A stretch of DNA of 64,000 bases from Paenibacillus sp. FJAT-29882 (GCF_001510645.1 NZ_LMVB01000001.1:2366981-2430980); one strand, 5' to 3'. Positions 35,798 to 45,814 are shown, counted from the first letter of the stretch. Notes: generated by a model not told the origin, from the letters alone. A program made the numbers and translations.

Positions 35798-36480
35798 TAT
35801 TCATTCCTCCTTAGAGTATTTCGACAAATACGTTAATGTATTTAGGTTCCTTACCATTATTCCATACTTTTCATTATTTGTAACTATGGAAGCGTCAAAT
35901 TATTAAAAGCAATGTTACCCAAAGCTTCGACAACTTTCCTAATATAGAGACTGGCACCCAAAATACTATAAAAGCAAAATGAAGTAAATACCTTTTTCTG
36001 ATATTAAAACACACTTTCCAATTCTTTTGTGTATGTTTTTCCTTTTCTTTATGACGGAATTGTGACTCTATCAGGAAAGATCTTCACTTGCACCTTGCCT
36101 AAGGAATAAACAATTAGAAATCATTTTTATACATACTCTTTATTTCTACCAGACTCTTTGAAAACTTTCAACCTTCTTTATGAAAAATCTAAATAATTAG
36201 ACTATAATTTTTCTCCACTGATTAAGTTAGATTAGTTCTAAAGGTATAACGATGTATGACTCTTATTGTAATATCCTTTTCACGTGGCTATCGTGGCTAT
36301 TATCAAGTAAGTGTTTTTCTATAACTAAAAGTGCGTGTTCAAAAAGTCCCCAAATAACTGATTACACATATAATTACAATAATTGTCGAAATATTGACAT
36401 CATAGTTGATATAAATATGCTAAGATACATACATAGTCAAAATTGTAATTACTCAAAAGCATTTAAAGAAGGTGGAGTAC
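35798..36480. other. Divergent intergenic region ctaB-ctaA
   Basis: About 680 bp with the ctaA promoter and, at 36330-36349, a solitary RepB terminus (AGTGCGTGTTCAAAAAGTCC) without a partner. A small hairpin AAATAC/GTATTT (35826-35843) lies near the ctaB start. The rest shows nothing recognisable. Confidence 0.45.
36394..36421 (+). promoter_or_regulatory. Candidate ctaA promoter
   Basis: TTGACA (36394-36399), 16-bp spacer, TATGCT (36416-36421). ctaA starts 60 bp downstream. The -35 is perfect, the -10 matches four of six. Confidence 0.55.
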
Positions 36481-37458
36481 ATGCAAAAGCGTTTAAAATG
36501 GTTTGCTGTTTTAACAACGTTAGGGATGTTGCTTATTTTATTAGGAGGTGCCCTCGTAACTAAAACGGATTCTGGTATGGGTTGTGGGCGTTCTTGGCCA
36601 TTATGTGAAGGCCAGCTCATTCCAAAAGTAATTACACCAGAACTATTAATTGAATTCGCACACAGAATAGTATCCGGTGTTGTGGGTCTCATGGTTCTTA
36701 TTCTTTCTGTTTGGAGCTGGAGAAAGATTGGCGATATCCGGGAAACTAAATTTCTTTCCGCTCTCTCTTTTTGCTTTCTTCTTCTTCAAGGATTAATCGG
36801 AGCAGCTGCAGTTAAATGGGGACAATCCGATTTTGTACTCGCTGCTCATTTTGGGATTTCATTAATTTCTTTTGCTGCTGTTTTCTTGCTAACATTACTG
36901 ATCTTTGAAGTGGACAAGAAGTTTGAAGCAGATAAATTGATCGTTGACAAACGAATGAAATTTCATATCTTCGGTTTAATCTCTTATTGTTTTTTTGTAG
37001 TCTATACTGGCGCATTAGTAAGGCATACAGAATCCAGTCTTGTATGTAAAGACTGGCCGCTTTGTGTCAATAATGAGTTTGTACTACCTTCTAACATGTA
37101 TGAATGGGTACAAATGGGTCATAGGGCAGCTGCTGGGCTCATTTTCATTTGGGTCCTTTATATAACGGTTCTAGCATTTAGGCGGTATCGACAGCAGAAA
37201 GTGCTCTATTGGGGTTGGCTTTATGCGTTAATCCTTGTTTTTCTTCAAGTAGTCGCTGGGGCTCTTATTATCTATTCAAGACTGAATCTGATAATCGCAC
37301 TCTCTCATGCCTTATTTATTGCTTGTTTCTTTGGCGTTCTTAGCTATTTACTACTTTTAACCTCTAGAAGCAAAAAGAATGAATTGGCATTAATACAAAC
37401 AACGCATATGAAAAATAAAGATGAAGACATATCAAGTTCTTCAGTCACGATTCATTAA
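36481..37458 (+). CDS. ctaA: Heme A synthase
   Basis: Oxidises the heme O methyl group to a formyl to make heme A. 325 aa, eight helices in two halves. Each half has its conserved cysteine pair (CGRSWPLC at about 35-42 and CKDWPLC at about 189-195) and heme-ligand histidines ([25 protein letters not shown]). The ATG at 36481 follows GAAGGTGGAG. A GTG nine bases earlier lies within that site. Confidence 0.96.
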   Translation: MQKRLKWFAVLTTLGMLLILLGGALVTKTDSGMGCGRSWPLCEGQLIPKVITPELLIEFAHRIVSGVVGLMVLILSVWSWRKIGDIRETKFLSALSFCFLLLQGLIGAAAVKWGQSDFVLAAHFGISLISFAAVFLLTLLIFEVDKKFEADKLIVDKRMKFHIFGLISYCFFVVYTGALVRHTESSLVCKDWPLCVNNEFVLPSNMYEWVQMGHRAAAGLIFIWVLYITVLAFRRYRQQKVLYWGWLYALILVFLQVVAGALIIYSRLNLIIALSHALFIACFFGVLSYLLLLTSRSKKNELALIQTTHMKNKDEDISSSSVTIH

Positions 37459-37464
37459 TACAAA

Positions 37465-37506
37465 CAAAAAAGAGAAGGCTGACCTAGGTCAGCCTTCTCT
37501 TTTTTG
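37465..37506. terminator. Bidirectional terminator between ctaA and pyc
   Basis: AGAGAAGGCTGACC/GGTCAGCCTTCTCT is a perfect 14-bp stem (37471-37500) flanked by A- and T-runs. Both convergent genes end at it. Confidence 0.95.
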
Positions 37507-40500
37507 TTATTTAGTTATTTCTATTAATAAATCTCCTGTACTAATTGCATCGCCATTTTTAACATGGATATCTGTAATAACTCCAGAGAATGGAGCTTGT
37601 ACAGTCGTTTCCATTTTCATTGCTTCATTTATAATAAGGTGATCCCCTTGCTTAACTTGATCTCCTTTTTCAACAACTACTTTTAGTACTGTGCCTGGCA
37701 TTGTAGCTCCAATATGTGATTCATTTTTCGAGTCTGCTTTAAGCTTGGCTTGAACAGATGACTTTATGCCCTCATCTTTTATGATTACTTCACGGGATTG
37801 ACCGTTTAATTCAAAATAAATCACTCTCGTACCATCAGCTTGCGGCTCGGAGATCGAAACAAGTCTAACAATTAAAGTCTTACCTACTTCGATTTCCACT
37901 TCTATTTCTTCACCAAGCCCCATACCATAAAGGAATGTTGGCGTATCTAGGTGCGATAAATCACCAAACTGTTCGCATGTTTTTACATAATCCAAAAATA
38001 CTTTAGGATATAGCGCATAGGCTAATACATCAAAACTTGTAACCGGTCTACCAAGTTCTTTAAATAAGTCATCTCGTAATGCAGTAAAATCAACTGGCTC
38101 TAATAATTCACCAGGTCTGACGGTAATTGGAGCTTTACCTTTTAGAATCACTTCTTGTAATTCTTTAGGGAATCCCCCTTCTGGCTGACCTAAATACCCT
38201 TCAAAAAGTTCAATCACTGAATTTGGGAAATCCATTGTCTTTCCTTTTGTCATGACATCTTCCTCAGATAGATCGTTTTGGACCATGAATAGAGCCATAT
38301 CACCAACAACTTTGGAAGATGGCGTAACTTTAACAATGTCCCCAAACATTATATTTACACGGCGATACATTTCTTTCACTTCATTCCATCGATCGCCTAA
38401 CCCTACTGCCTTTGCCTGTTGCTGAAGATTGCTGTATTGTCCGCCAGGCATTTCGTGTTGATAAATTTCTGTATGTGGTGAAACCATGCCACTTTCGAAA
38501 TCATGGTAATACGCCCTTACACCTTCCCAATAGGTAGACAATTTCTCAAGAGAATTAATTTCAAGCTTCGGTTGACGTTTCGTTCCTTCAAGGGCGTAAT
38601 AAAGCGTTTGAGCACTTGGTTGAGAAGTGAGCCCAGCCATTGAACCAAGTGCTGTATCAACAATATCAACACCTGCATCTATCGCCCTTGCATACATATA
38701 CGTACCATTTCCACTTGTGTCGTGAGTGTGTAAATGAATCGGTATATCTACAGTATCTTTAAGTTCCGAAATCAATCGATAAGCAGCCTCTGGTTTTAAG
38801 AGACCTGCCATATCCTTGATTCCAAGAATATGTGCTCCCTGGTTCTCCAATTCCTTAGCTAAATTTTTATAATAGTCAATTGAATATTTCACTCGTGTTG
38901 GGTCGTTTATATCTCCGGTATAACAAATAGCTGCTTCTGCTATTTTCCCGGATTGTCGAACAGCGTCAATAGCAACTTCCATTCCTTTAACCCAGTTTAA
39001 ACTATCAAAAATTCGGTATACGTCAATCCCTGCTTGTGAAGATTTTTGGACGAATTCCTCAATTACATTATCAGGATAGTTCTTATAACCAACAGCATTA
39101 GATGCGCGTAAAAGCATTTGGAAAAGGACATTTGGTGCTTTCTTTCTTAACCCAAGAAGCCTGTCCCATGGATCTTCTTTCAAGAAATTATAAGCTACAT
39201 CAAACGTAGCTCCTCCCCACATTTCAAGAGAGAACAGATTCGGCACCAGTTTTGCCGTTGGTTCAGCAATTTGCAATAAATCTGTTGTTCTGATCCTTGT
39301 TGCTAAAAGAGATTGGTGAGCATCACGAAACGTCGTATCTGTGATCAGGACATCATTTTGTTCTTTAATCCATTTCACAAGACCGTCAGCACCATTTGCG
39401 TCAAGTATCTGCTTTGTTCCTGGCTGAGTTGGGGCATCCGCTGAGATGATTGGAATGATTGGTTTTTCAAACACTGGTTTCTTCTTCTTTTCCACTCCAG
39501 GAAAGCCGTTTACTGTTACATTCCCAATATAGGAAAGCATCTTCGTACCACGGTCTTTACGCACAGGGAAGGAAAACAGTTCAGGTGTTGTATCAATAAA
39601 CGAAGTGTCATATTCGCCAGTTATAAATTTCTCATGTTTTACTACATTTTCAAGGAACGGAATGTTTGTCTTAATTCCACGAATCCTGAATTCTTTTAAA
39701 TTACGCACCATTTTCGCTGCAGCTTTTTCAAAGGTAAGTGCATGAGTCGAAACTTTAACTAATAAGGAATCATAATAAGGTGTTATAACTGCACCTTGGA
39801 ATGCGTTCCCTGCATCCAAACGTACTCCAAAGCCACCGCCAGAACGATAAACTGCCAATTTCCCAGTATCCGGCATAAAATCATTTAATGGATCTTCAGT
39901 TGTTACCCTTGACTGGATAGCAAAACCATTCGTTGTAATTTCATCTTGATGAGGGATACCAATTTCCTTTTCGTATAATTTATGACCTTCAGCAATTAAT
40001 ATCTGTGACTGAACAATATCTATTCCAGTAATCATTTCAGTAAGAGTATGCTCAACTTGTATACGTGGGTTTACTTCTATAAAGTAAAATTCATGATTTG
40101 CAACAAGGAATTCAACCGTCCCCGCATTCACATAGTTAACATTTTCCATTAATCGTACAGCAGCTTCACAAATTCTCATTCTTAAATCTTCTGTTAAAGA
40201 AACGGATGGGGCTACTTCCACTACCTTTTGGTGACGTCTTTGAACGGAACAGTCACGCTCATATAAATGAACAATGTCCCCATGTTTGTCTCCGAGGATC
40301 TGTACTTCAATATGTTTTGGATTTTGAATAAAGCGTTCAACGTATACTTCATCATTACCGAAAGCCGCTTTCGCTTCAGATTTTGCTCTTGTATACGCCT
40401 CCTGAACCTCTTCTAGGTTGTTAACAATACGCATGCCTCGTCCACCACCGCCAAGCGATGCTTTAATAATAATTGGAAAACCATGCGTTTGACCAAATGC

Positions 40501-40947
40501 CTCTACATCTTTCACAGAAGTTGCAGGACCATCACTTCCTGGAATAACAGGAATATTCGCTAGTTCAGCTTGAGTTCTTGCTTTTACTTTATCACCGAAC
40601 ATATCTAAATGTTTTGTCTCAGGACCAATAAAAATAATTCCTTCTTCCTCACAACGACGAGCAAAATCAATATTTTCTGCCAAAAATCCATATCCAGGAT
40701 GAATCGCATCAACATTTTTTTTCTTGGCAATTTCAATGATCCCTTCAATATCTAAATAAGCATCAATTGGTTTTTTTCCTTCCCCAACTAAATATGCTTC
40801 GTCCGCTTTAAAACGATGGTAAGAATTTTGATCTTCTTTTGAGTATACAGCTACAGTTCTGATATTTAATTCTGTACAAGCTCGAAAAATCCTAATTGCG
40901 ATTTCTCCGCGATTTGCTGCTAAAACTTTTTTTATACGTTTTACCAT
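37507..40947 (-). CDS. pyc: Pyruvate carboxylase
   Basis: Biotin enzyme making oxaloacetate from pyruvate, bicarbonate and ATP. 1146 aa in the standard order: biotin carboxylase (about 1-455; GGGGRGMR ATP loop near 168), carboxyltransferase TIM barrel (about 530-800; TDTTFRDAHQSLLATR), PC tetramerisation/allosteric region, and biotinyl domain with INEAMKMET (biotinylated Lys1111). In B. subtilis ftsW lies between ylaN and pycA; here that gap is only 350 bp and holds no gene. Confidence 0.98.
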   Translation of the reverse strand: MVKRIKKVLAANRGEIAIRIFRACTELNIRTVAVYSKEDQNSYHRFKADEAYLVGEGKKPIDAYLDIEGIIEIAKKKNVDAIHPGYGFLAENIDFARRCEEEGIIFIGPETKHLDMFGDKVKARTQAELANIPVIPGSDGPATSVKDVEAFGQTHGFPIIIKASLGGGGRGMRIVNNLEEVQEAYTRAKSEAKAAFGNDEVYVERFIQNPKHIEVQILGDKHGDIVHLYERDCSVQRRHQKVVEVAPSVSLTEDLRMRICEAAVRLMENVNYVNAGTVEFLVANHEFYFIEVNPRIQVEHTLTEMITGIDIVQSQILIAEGHKLYEKEIGIPHQDEITTNGFAIQSRVTTEDPLNDFMPDTGKLAVYRSGGGFGVRLDAGNAFQGAVITPYYDSLLVKVSTHALTFEKAAAKMVRNLKEFRIRGIKTNIPFLENVVKHEKFITGEYDTSFIDTTPELFSFPVRKDRGTKMLSYIGNVTVNGFPGVEKKKKPVFEKPIIPIISADAPTQPGTKQILDANGADGLVKWIKEQNDVLITDTTFRDAHQSLLATRIRTTDLLQIAEPTAKLVPNLFSLEMWGGATFDVAYNFLKEDPWDRLLGLRKKAPNVLFQMLLRASNAVGYKNYPDNVIEEFVQKSSQAGIDVYRIFDSLNWVKGMEVAIDAVRQSGKIAEAAICYTGDINDPTRVKYSIDYYKNLAKELENQGAHILGIKDMAGLLKPEAAYRLISELKDTVDIPIHLHTHDTSGNGTYMYARAIDAGVDIVDTALGSMAGLTSQPSAQTLYYALEGTKRQPKLEINSLEKLSTYWEGVRAYYHDFESGMVSPHTEIYQHEMPGGQYSNLQQQAKAVGLGDRWNEVKEMYRRVNIMFGDIVKVTPSSKVVGDMALFMVQNDLSEEDVMTKGKTMDFPNSVIELFEGYLGQPEGGFPKELQEVILKGKAPITVRPGELLEPVDFTALRDDLFKELGRPVTSFDVLAYALYPKVFLDYVKTCEQFGDLSHLDTPTFLYGMGLGEEIEVEIEVGKTLIVRLVSISEPQADGTRVIYFELNGQSREVIIKDEGIKSSVQAKLKADSKNESHIGATMPGTVLKVVVEKGDQVKQGDHLIINEAMKMETTVQAPFSGVITDIHVKNGDAISTGDLLIEITK

Positions 40948-40984
40948 TAATTCACACCTACTTTTATGTATTTTTCATTTGTAT

Positions 40985-41012
40985 ATTGTAAAAAGAGCAA
41001 GAATCAAATCAA
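40985..41012 (-). promoter_or_regulatory. Candidate pyc promoter
   Basis: Minus strand TTGATT (41012-41007), 16-bp spacer, TACAAT (40990-40985). The pyc ATG is 38 bp downstream with AGTAGGTGTG as RBS. Confidence 0.5.
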
Positions 41013-41245
41013 GATCTTATTCACACATAGTTATTGCACATTTAAACAAATTTTATTATGAGACATAGTTAGAACATTACGACATTTTTATTCATAATTT
41101 TGGTCCAAAAAACCGTTTTAGTCAATTATTTTTTAAAATTCTAAATAATTGAGATTATTTAATTTATTATTGCTTAGTATAATACAATTATAATAAAAAA
41201 GTATATAACAATAATAGGAATCTAGTATAATATAATTGAATTATA

Positions 41246-41283
41246 TAAAAAAACTCAAACAACTATGATGATTCGTTTGAGTT
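41246..41283 (-). terminator. Terminator after ylaN
   Basis: Minus-strand AACTCAAAC/GTTTGAGTT stem (9 bp) followed by seven T. It begins 15 bp past the ylaN stop. Confidence 0.85.
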
Positions 41284-41297
41284 AATTTCTTACTATA

Positions 41298-41579
41298 TTA
41301 TTTTCGTAAAGAAGCCTCATGTAAAGCAGATAGTTCCCTCTCAAGCGATTCTAAGAGTGACTTTCCTTCCGTCTCATCGACTAAACCTAAACGAACAGCG
41401 AAATCTATTTCACGAGATAGGCCGTACATTTGAGTATCTAGAACCTCTTCATATAGAGGACATTGAGGCATAGTTAAATTATCCATTTGTACTTTTATCA
41501 ATTTAAGAATCTTGTCAGCATCTGCTTTTAATAAAGCATAAGCTTTTTCTTGATGATTGACAAGCATTTCAGATGCCAT
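41298..41579 (-). CDS. ylaN: YlaN (UPF0358) protein
   Basis: 93-aa helical protein starting [20 protein letters not shown], nearly identical in pattern to B. subtilis YlaN, including the C-terminal [15 protein letters not shown] and LERELSALH. Essential or conditionally essential in B. subtilis and S. aureus, linked to iron homeostasis and Fur (from memory). The ATG at 41579 has GGGGGG eight bases upstream. A longer upstream frame has no RBS. Confidence 0.93.
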   Translation of the reverse strand: MASEMLVNHQEKAYALLKADADKILKLIKVQMDNLTMPQCPLYEEVLDTQMYGLSREIDFAVRLGLVDETEGKSLLESLERELSALHEASLRK

Positions 41580-42028
41580 ACGAAATCCCCCCGCCAATGA
41601 AGCGTACATTCTTATCTATAAATTTTACCCTTAGTTGTCTAAAAAAGCAAGGATAATTAGATAAGCCGTCACCCAGCTCTTGTCTACAATAATCTATCTA
41701 TTCAAACATATAATAGTAAGCCAATTTAACTCTTAGAAAAACGTTAACGTCTTATTGTATAAGGACAAACTGATCGCTCCTGAATTTTTGGCTTCGTCGG
41801 CGTGGACCATGTCCTTTGGTAGCGCCTTTATAGTATTTTATACACCCTGTATGCTTCAGAAAGCTTAGACGCGAACAAGAACCGAACCATTTGGGAGAAC
41901 GACTTTGAAACCACCTGGACAAATGAAAAGGTTTTCTGTGACTTTTTTAGCAAGTTTCTTTATACTTATTCTTGTATAATTATTGTTAGAGTCTTTTTGA
42001 CCATACATACAGAGAGGAATGTTTATAG
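41580..42028. other. Divergent intergenic region ylaN-ylaL
   Basis: About 450 bp. A TATAAT at 41975-41980 is a possible ylaL -10 but lacks a -35. No named repeat found; nothing else supported. Confidence 0.35.
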
Positions 42029-42526
42029 ATGGAACCCATCGTATTTATTCAAGGGAAAGTGAAATTTCCAATAACATTAGATCCTGGGGTTTGGATCTTT
42101 GACGACCGTAAAGTTGAAATTGAAACCTATTTTCAGGCTGAGAAGAAAGCGGAAAATGAATTAGAGGAATATACGATTGCAGCATCCAAGCATTGGGAAA
42201 AAGAAATCCGCGAGGGAGCAACAATGCCCCCAACATTAAAGACAGAAAGAAAGTTTGAGAAACAACGTCTATTAGAAGGTACGTTTGTCATTCCTTTCAA
42301 ACCTTTTCTGGATAATGCTGAACCCGATTCTAATGCCTCTGAGGTTGTTGTCAAAACAGCGAATACGGAACAAGTGTTTACTAAAGAAGCTGCCGAAGCA
42401 TTTGTTCTAGGCTTTTCTATTGATGGTAAGCCTATAAAAGAAAATGGCCCAATGTACATTTATTTTGGAGATGGATCCAATATTAATCAACCAATTAAAG
42501 ATGTACAGGCATTTATTATGCGATAA
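42029..42526 (+). CDS. ylaL: YlaL-like conserved hypothetical protein
   Basis: 165-aa soluble protein, probably beta-rich at the start (IVFIQGKVKFPITLDPGVWI, FDDRKVEIETYF) with a lysine/glutamate-rich helix at about 36-62 (EKKAENELEEYTIAASKHWE) and a C-terminal beta region. Position between ylaN and the PhoH-like gene, on the opposite strand, matches B. subtilis ylaL. Function unknown. ATG after AGAGAGGAATG. Confidence 0.78.
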   Translation: MEPIVFIQGKVKFPITLDPGVWIFDDRKVEIETYFQAEKKAENELEEYTIAASKHWEKEIREGATMPPTLKTERKFEKQRLLEGTFVIPFKPFLDNAEPDSNASEVVVKTANTEQVFTKEAAEAFVLGFSIDGKPIKENGPMYIYFGDGSNINQPIKDVQAFIMR

Positions 42527-42654
42527 TGTAAAGTTAGATCCATGACAAAGTGTCTGAGTGTTTTACCGACTCTTCGTCAAGGAGCAACGTTTTTTTCTTT
42601 AGGCTGTTCTCGTATACTTTATTGCTTTTAAATGATATTTACACGAATATCCTG

Positions 42655-42785
42655 GGGTGATTTCCGTTGCAGACACTCCTTTGTACGGGCGGTCTAAAGG
42701 AGCCTCCTCAGTGCTTTGCACTTACGGGGTCTCCCTCAACACGCTTCTCTAAGCAGGAGTCTCGCATATCAACTACAATCAACAT
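42655..42785. repeat. RepC: decayed copy of a common Bacillus GC-rich intergenic repeat
   Basis: It begins TTTCCGTTGCAGACACTCC, has GAGCCTCCTC and ACGGGGTCTCCC in the middle, and closes AGCAGGAGTCTCGCATATCA. This order of blocks is familiar from a repeat scattered in many Bacillus genomes (from memory, not searched). It lies 130 bp after ylaL. 42527-42654 shows nothing recognisable. Confidence 0.6.
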
Positions 42786-42842
42786 CTGCTCGAATTTGTT
42801 ACTTGTTAAAAACAACAAACTTTACGAAAAGAGCCTCTCTTA

Positions 42843-43018
42843 AAGAGGTTGTTCAAAAAGTTCGGTAAAAAAGCTTGCGAATTGCATTAAAGCTCATAAA
42901 TGACCTTCTGTTAAAATCGCGCACGTCCTGTGCAAGCCCAGTCCTCAATGTTACTGTATACGCGAATTGTTAGAGACAATCGCTCCTCTAACTTATCCTC
43001 CTTATTGAACACGCACTT
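42843..43018. repeat. RepB4 element abutting the ylaK stop codon
   Basis: About 176 bp from AAGAGGTTGTTCAAAAAGTT to TTATTGAACACGCACTT. The terminal cores are inverted copies of GTTCAA(A)AAG. The right end runs into the stop codon of the PhoH-like gene (TAA, 43019-43017). No ORF inside. Confidence 0.7.
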
Positions 43019-44345
43019 AAAGTAGAGTGGCGGCAAGCTGGGCCAAACCAGATCTTTCTCCTTTTATTAATTTAACATGACCCGCAATCTGTTGTTCTTT
43101 AAATTTCTCCACTACATAGGTTAGCCCATTATTATATTCGTCAAGATATGGATGGTCTATCTGTTCGGGGTCCCCCATCAATACGATTTTACTTCTTTCG
43201 CCAACCCTCGTTAAAATCGTTTTCACTTCATGTTTCGTAAGGTTCTGAGCTTCATCTATTATGATAAATTGATCAGGGATACTTCGACCTCGAATATATG
43301 TGAGTGCCTCGACCTCAATCGAACTCATACCTGCCAAAATTGCATCCAATTCTCCAGGCTTCTTTGCGTTAAATAAATACTCTAAATTATCAAAAATCGG
43401 TTGCATCCATGGTCTTAGCTTTTCTTCCTTTTCCCCTGGCAAATACCCTATATCCTTTCCTACCGGCACGATAGGCCTTGCAACAAGTAGCTTTTTATAG
43501 CGGCCAAGATCTTCAGTTTGCATTAAGCCTGCTGCAAGAGCCATTAGCGTCTTACCTGTACCTGCTTTTCCAATTAGAGTAACGAGAGGAATATCTGATC
43601 TAAGAAGAATCTCCATCGCCATAATCTGTTGAACATTTCTAGCTTTAATGCCCCATATATGATCTTCATCAAAGATCAATTTTCTTGCAGTCTTTCCAGT
43701 AAAATCAACGAGAGCAACAGCAGAAGCGGATGTACCTAGAATATCTTTCATCAATATAAATTGATTAGGATGGAGTGTTTCTTTTGTAATACTTGAAACA
43801 AGCAAACTTCCTTTTCCATAAAATTGATTAAGTAGCTCTCGCGAAACTAAAATTTCTTGAAAGCCACTATAAATATGATCCAGCTCAACAACTCGGTCAC
43901 TTAGAAAATCTTGGGATAATAACCCAATTGCATCAGCCTTCACACGAACAAGGGTATCTTTACTAACTAAGATGACTGACTTGCCATTTTTTTTCGTTTG
44001 TTCTTCAAGTGAAAGGTTTTTAGCTACTGCAAGAATTCGATTATCATTTGTCTTTTCGATGAAAATCTCTTGGAGCTCATGAAAAGAACGATGGTTTAGC
44101 TCAATTCTTAATTCCCCACCATTATGCAACATAATTCCGTGATGCAATTTTCCTTTTTCACGAAAACCGTCTATAAGCTTTGAGACTTGTCTCGCATTCC
44201 TGCCGATTTCATCCATATATCTTTTCTTTGAATCCAATTCTTCCAATACAACTGCAGGAATGATAACTTCATTGTCTTCAAATGAAAAAATAGCGTATGG
44301 ATCCTGCAGTAAAACATTCGTATCTAACACATAAATTTTGTTCAA
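43017..44345 (-). CDS. ylaK: PhoH-like PIN-ATPase (PhoH2 type) YlaK
   Basis: 442-aa fusion of a PIN ribonuclease domain (about 1-150; Asp8 in LDTNVLLQD, acidic Glu35/Glu36, Asp101, Asp130) and a PhoH RNA helicase-type ATPase (about 230-442; Walker A GKAGTGKT at 259-266, Walker B FIIIDEAQN, GDPEQID). The fusion is the PhoH2 toxin-like RNase/helicase family. TTG start with GGGAGGCG upstream. The TAA stop is shared with the RepB4 terminus. Confidence 0.92.
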   Translation of the reverse strand: MNKIYVLDTNVLLQDPYAIFSFEDNEVIIPAVVLEELDSKKRYMDEIGRNARQVSKLIDGFREKGKLHHGIMLHNGGELRIELNHRSFHELQEIFIEKTNDNRILAVAKNLSLEEQTKKNGKSVILVSKDTLVRVKADAIGLLSQDFLSDRVVELDHIYSGFQEILVSRELLNQFYGKGSLLVSSITKETLHPNQFILMKDILGTSASAVALVDFTGKTARKLIFDEDHIWGIKARNVQQIMAMEILLRSDIPLVTLIGKAGTGKTLMALAAGLMQTEDLGRYKKLLVARPIVPVGKDIGYLPGEKEEKLRPWMQPIFDNLEYLFNAKKPGELDAILAGMSSIEVEALTYIRGRSIPDQFIIIDEAQNLTKHEVKTILTRVGERSKIVLMGDPEQIDHPYLDEYNNGLTYVVEKFKEQQIAGHVKLIKGERSGLAQLAATLL

Positions 44346-44479
44346 AAGGACGCCTCCCGCCTAATCTTTTGTCGGAATATTTGTGTTGTTATTCAAGGTG
44401 GTGACTTCATATATGATAAAGTTCCACCGGCGTATCCTTTCACATTTTTTATTTGCTCGATTGATCGAAACTAAGGTGA

Positions 44480-44674
44480 ATGCCCCTTTTTATAGTGGAC
44501 GAGACGACTGTTGATAAAATATATGTCAATCTGCATAAAGATAGAAGAACAATTACAGACTATAAAGGAAACTTCCATCAGTATATGCATTCCCGCTCTA
44601 TGTACTTGTGGATAGTTACCTTTGATAATCTAGAAAAACACATGAAAAATATGAACATAAAGGAGGTCCTATAA
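44480..44674 (+). CDS. Possible small protein upstream of ylaJ
   Basis: 64 codons starting MPLFIVDETTVDKIYVNLHK. The pattern of alternating hydrophobic residues (TITDYKGNFHQYMHSRSMYL, WIVTFDNLEKHMKN) looks like a real small alpha/beta protein rather than random sequence. Its TAA stop is directly followed by the TTG start of ylaJ, and its last codons contain the ylaJ AAAGGAGG site. Against it: AAGG is only three bases from the ATG. Not recognised as a family. Confidence 0.45.
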   Translation: MPLFIVDETTVDKIYVNLHKDRRTITDYKGNFHQYMHSRSMYLWIVTFDNLEKHMKNMNIKEVL

Positions 44675-45274
44675 TTGATAAATCGCATTATACCTTATTT
44701 CTTTGCCAGTTTTCTTTTACTGAGCGGCTGTTCTTCACATCAACAAGGTCAAGAGAATGTTAATACGAAGAGGCAACAAGCAACAAATGTGAATCATTCA
44801 ACGATTCAACAAACAGATCAGGTAACAGATTCTGACACTGCCAAAAGACTTATTGATTTAGCTTCAAAGGTTCCTCATGTAAATGATGCAACTGCAGTCG
44901 TTTTTGGTGACTATGCCATTGTTGGGATAGATATTGATTCTGATATTGAACGCTCACAGGTTGGGACGATCAAATATTCAGTTGGAGAAACATTAAAGCA
45001 TGACCCGTTTGGAGCTAAGGCCGTGGTTGTTGCTGATCCGGACTTAAATGCTCGGATTAAAGAAGTGGCTAAAGATATCCAACATGGAAAACCAGTTCGC
45101 GGAATCTTAAATGAACTTTCGGACATTACATCAAGAATTATCCCTGAAGTTCCAGGGGATATTCAAAACCCCACTCCCGCAAAAGCGATTGAAGAACAAA
45201 AAGATAATTTAAATAATCATGAAAAAAGGAACTTGGATGACAAACAGGAAAAGCAATCGAATGGATATAAATAA
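44675..45274 (+). CDS. ylaJ: Sporulation lipoprotein of the YhcN/YlaJ family
   Basis: 199-aa lipoprotein: signal peptide to lipobox LSGC (Cys19), a Gln/Asn-rich linker (about 20-55), the YhcN/YlaJ domain (about 55-150; VNDATAVVFGDYAIVGIDID, KHDPFGAKAVVVADPDL) and a charged, Asn/Lys-rich tail. Family members sit in the forespore inner membrane or coat-cortex and act in germination. TTG start with AAAGGAGGT. Confidence 0.88.
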   Translation: MINRIIPYFFASFLLLSGCSSHQQGQENVNTKRQQATNVNHSTIQQTDQVTDSDTAKRLIDLASKVPHVNDATAVVFGDYAIVGIDIDSDIERSQVGTIKYSVGETLKHDPFGAKAVVVADPDLNARIKEVAKDIQHGKPVRGILNELSDITSRIIPEVPGDIQNPTPAKAIEEQKDNLNNHEKRNLDDKQEKQSNGYK

Positions 45275-45613
45275 AGGAAATCATCTTACGGTGAGTTTTC
45301 TTTCGGAATAAGTACCCCCTCTTCATATATACCATAAACAACATAGATAATTATTTACTGTATGTTAAGAGAGGGTAAAAGTTCTATGAAGAAATATTTT
45401 CTCATTAGGAGGGGGATTATTCCTCTTCTTTTTGCTTTACATTTCTTCATTGTCTAAAAAACGTGGTATACTAAATTATCAAAGTTTTTTGTTAAAGCTA
45501 TGTTATCTAACGCTGTTAATCTCCAGCTCATATTAACCAAAAATCGTTTTATTAACAATTTTTTAACATAGCCTTTAGTACAGATAATTTTTATTTCGAA
45601 AGAGGTTCTTACG
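45275..45613. other. Intergenic ylaJ-ylaI
   Basis: About 340 bp. It contains a 23-codon open frame (45386-45457, MKKYFLIRRGIIPLLFALHF...) preceded by AGAGGG, a possible membrane peptide but too short to call. No terminator or promoter was identified with confidence. Confidence 0.35.
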
Positions 45614-45814
45614 ATGAATGTAAAATGTGTAATTTGTGATAAAGTTGAACCCATTCCTACGGATTCTCCAGAAGCAAAAAAGCTCCGAAATCGCCCTATA
45701 CATACATATATGTGCCAAGAATGCCAGCAAAGAATAGAAGAAAAAACAAAGGCTCGTATTGATACAGGTAATTTCAGACTTTATCGAACTGTTAAGAAGG
45801 ATGATGAATGGTAA
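45614..45814 (+). CDS. ylaI: YlaI (DUF2197) zinc-ribbon-like protein
   Basis: 66-aa cytoplasmic protein with two CxxC pairs (CVICD at 5-9 and CQECQ at 34-38), suggesting a zinc ribbon. The family pattern VKCVICDKVEPI...RPIHTYMCQECQQRI is clear. Function unknown. RBS AAAGAGG. Position between ylaJ and ylaH matches B. subtilis. Confidence 0.9.
   Translation: MNVKCVICDKVEPIPTDSPEAKKLRNRPIHTYMCQECQQRIEEKTKARIDTGNFRLYRTVKKDDEW

Larger units (their letters stand above)
40948..41297. other. Intergenic pyc-ylaN without ftsW
   Basis: 350 bp of AT-rich DNA with the pyc promoter and the ylaN terminator. No trace of the SEDS gene ftsW that occupies this place in B. subtilis was seen in any frame. Confidence 0.6.

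Noticed and set aside
42029-42526. Prolyl isomerase function for the YlaL-like protein
   Set aside because: I recalled such a label for a neighbour but see no FKBP, cyclophilin or parvulin signature.
43017-44345. Toxin-antitoxin module around the PIN-PhoH protein
   Set aside because: The PhoH2 type can be paired with an antitoxin in mycobacteria, but no small antitoxin gene lies directly upstream on the same strand here, and the gene is a normal core Bacillus locus.
45386-45457. 23-codon hydrophobic peptide with AGAGGG upstream
   Set aside because: Too short and isolated to support without conservation data. Noted as a possible membrane peptide only.
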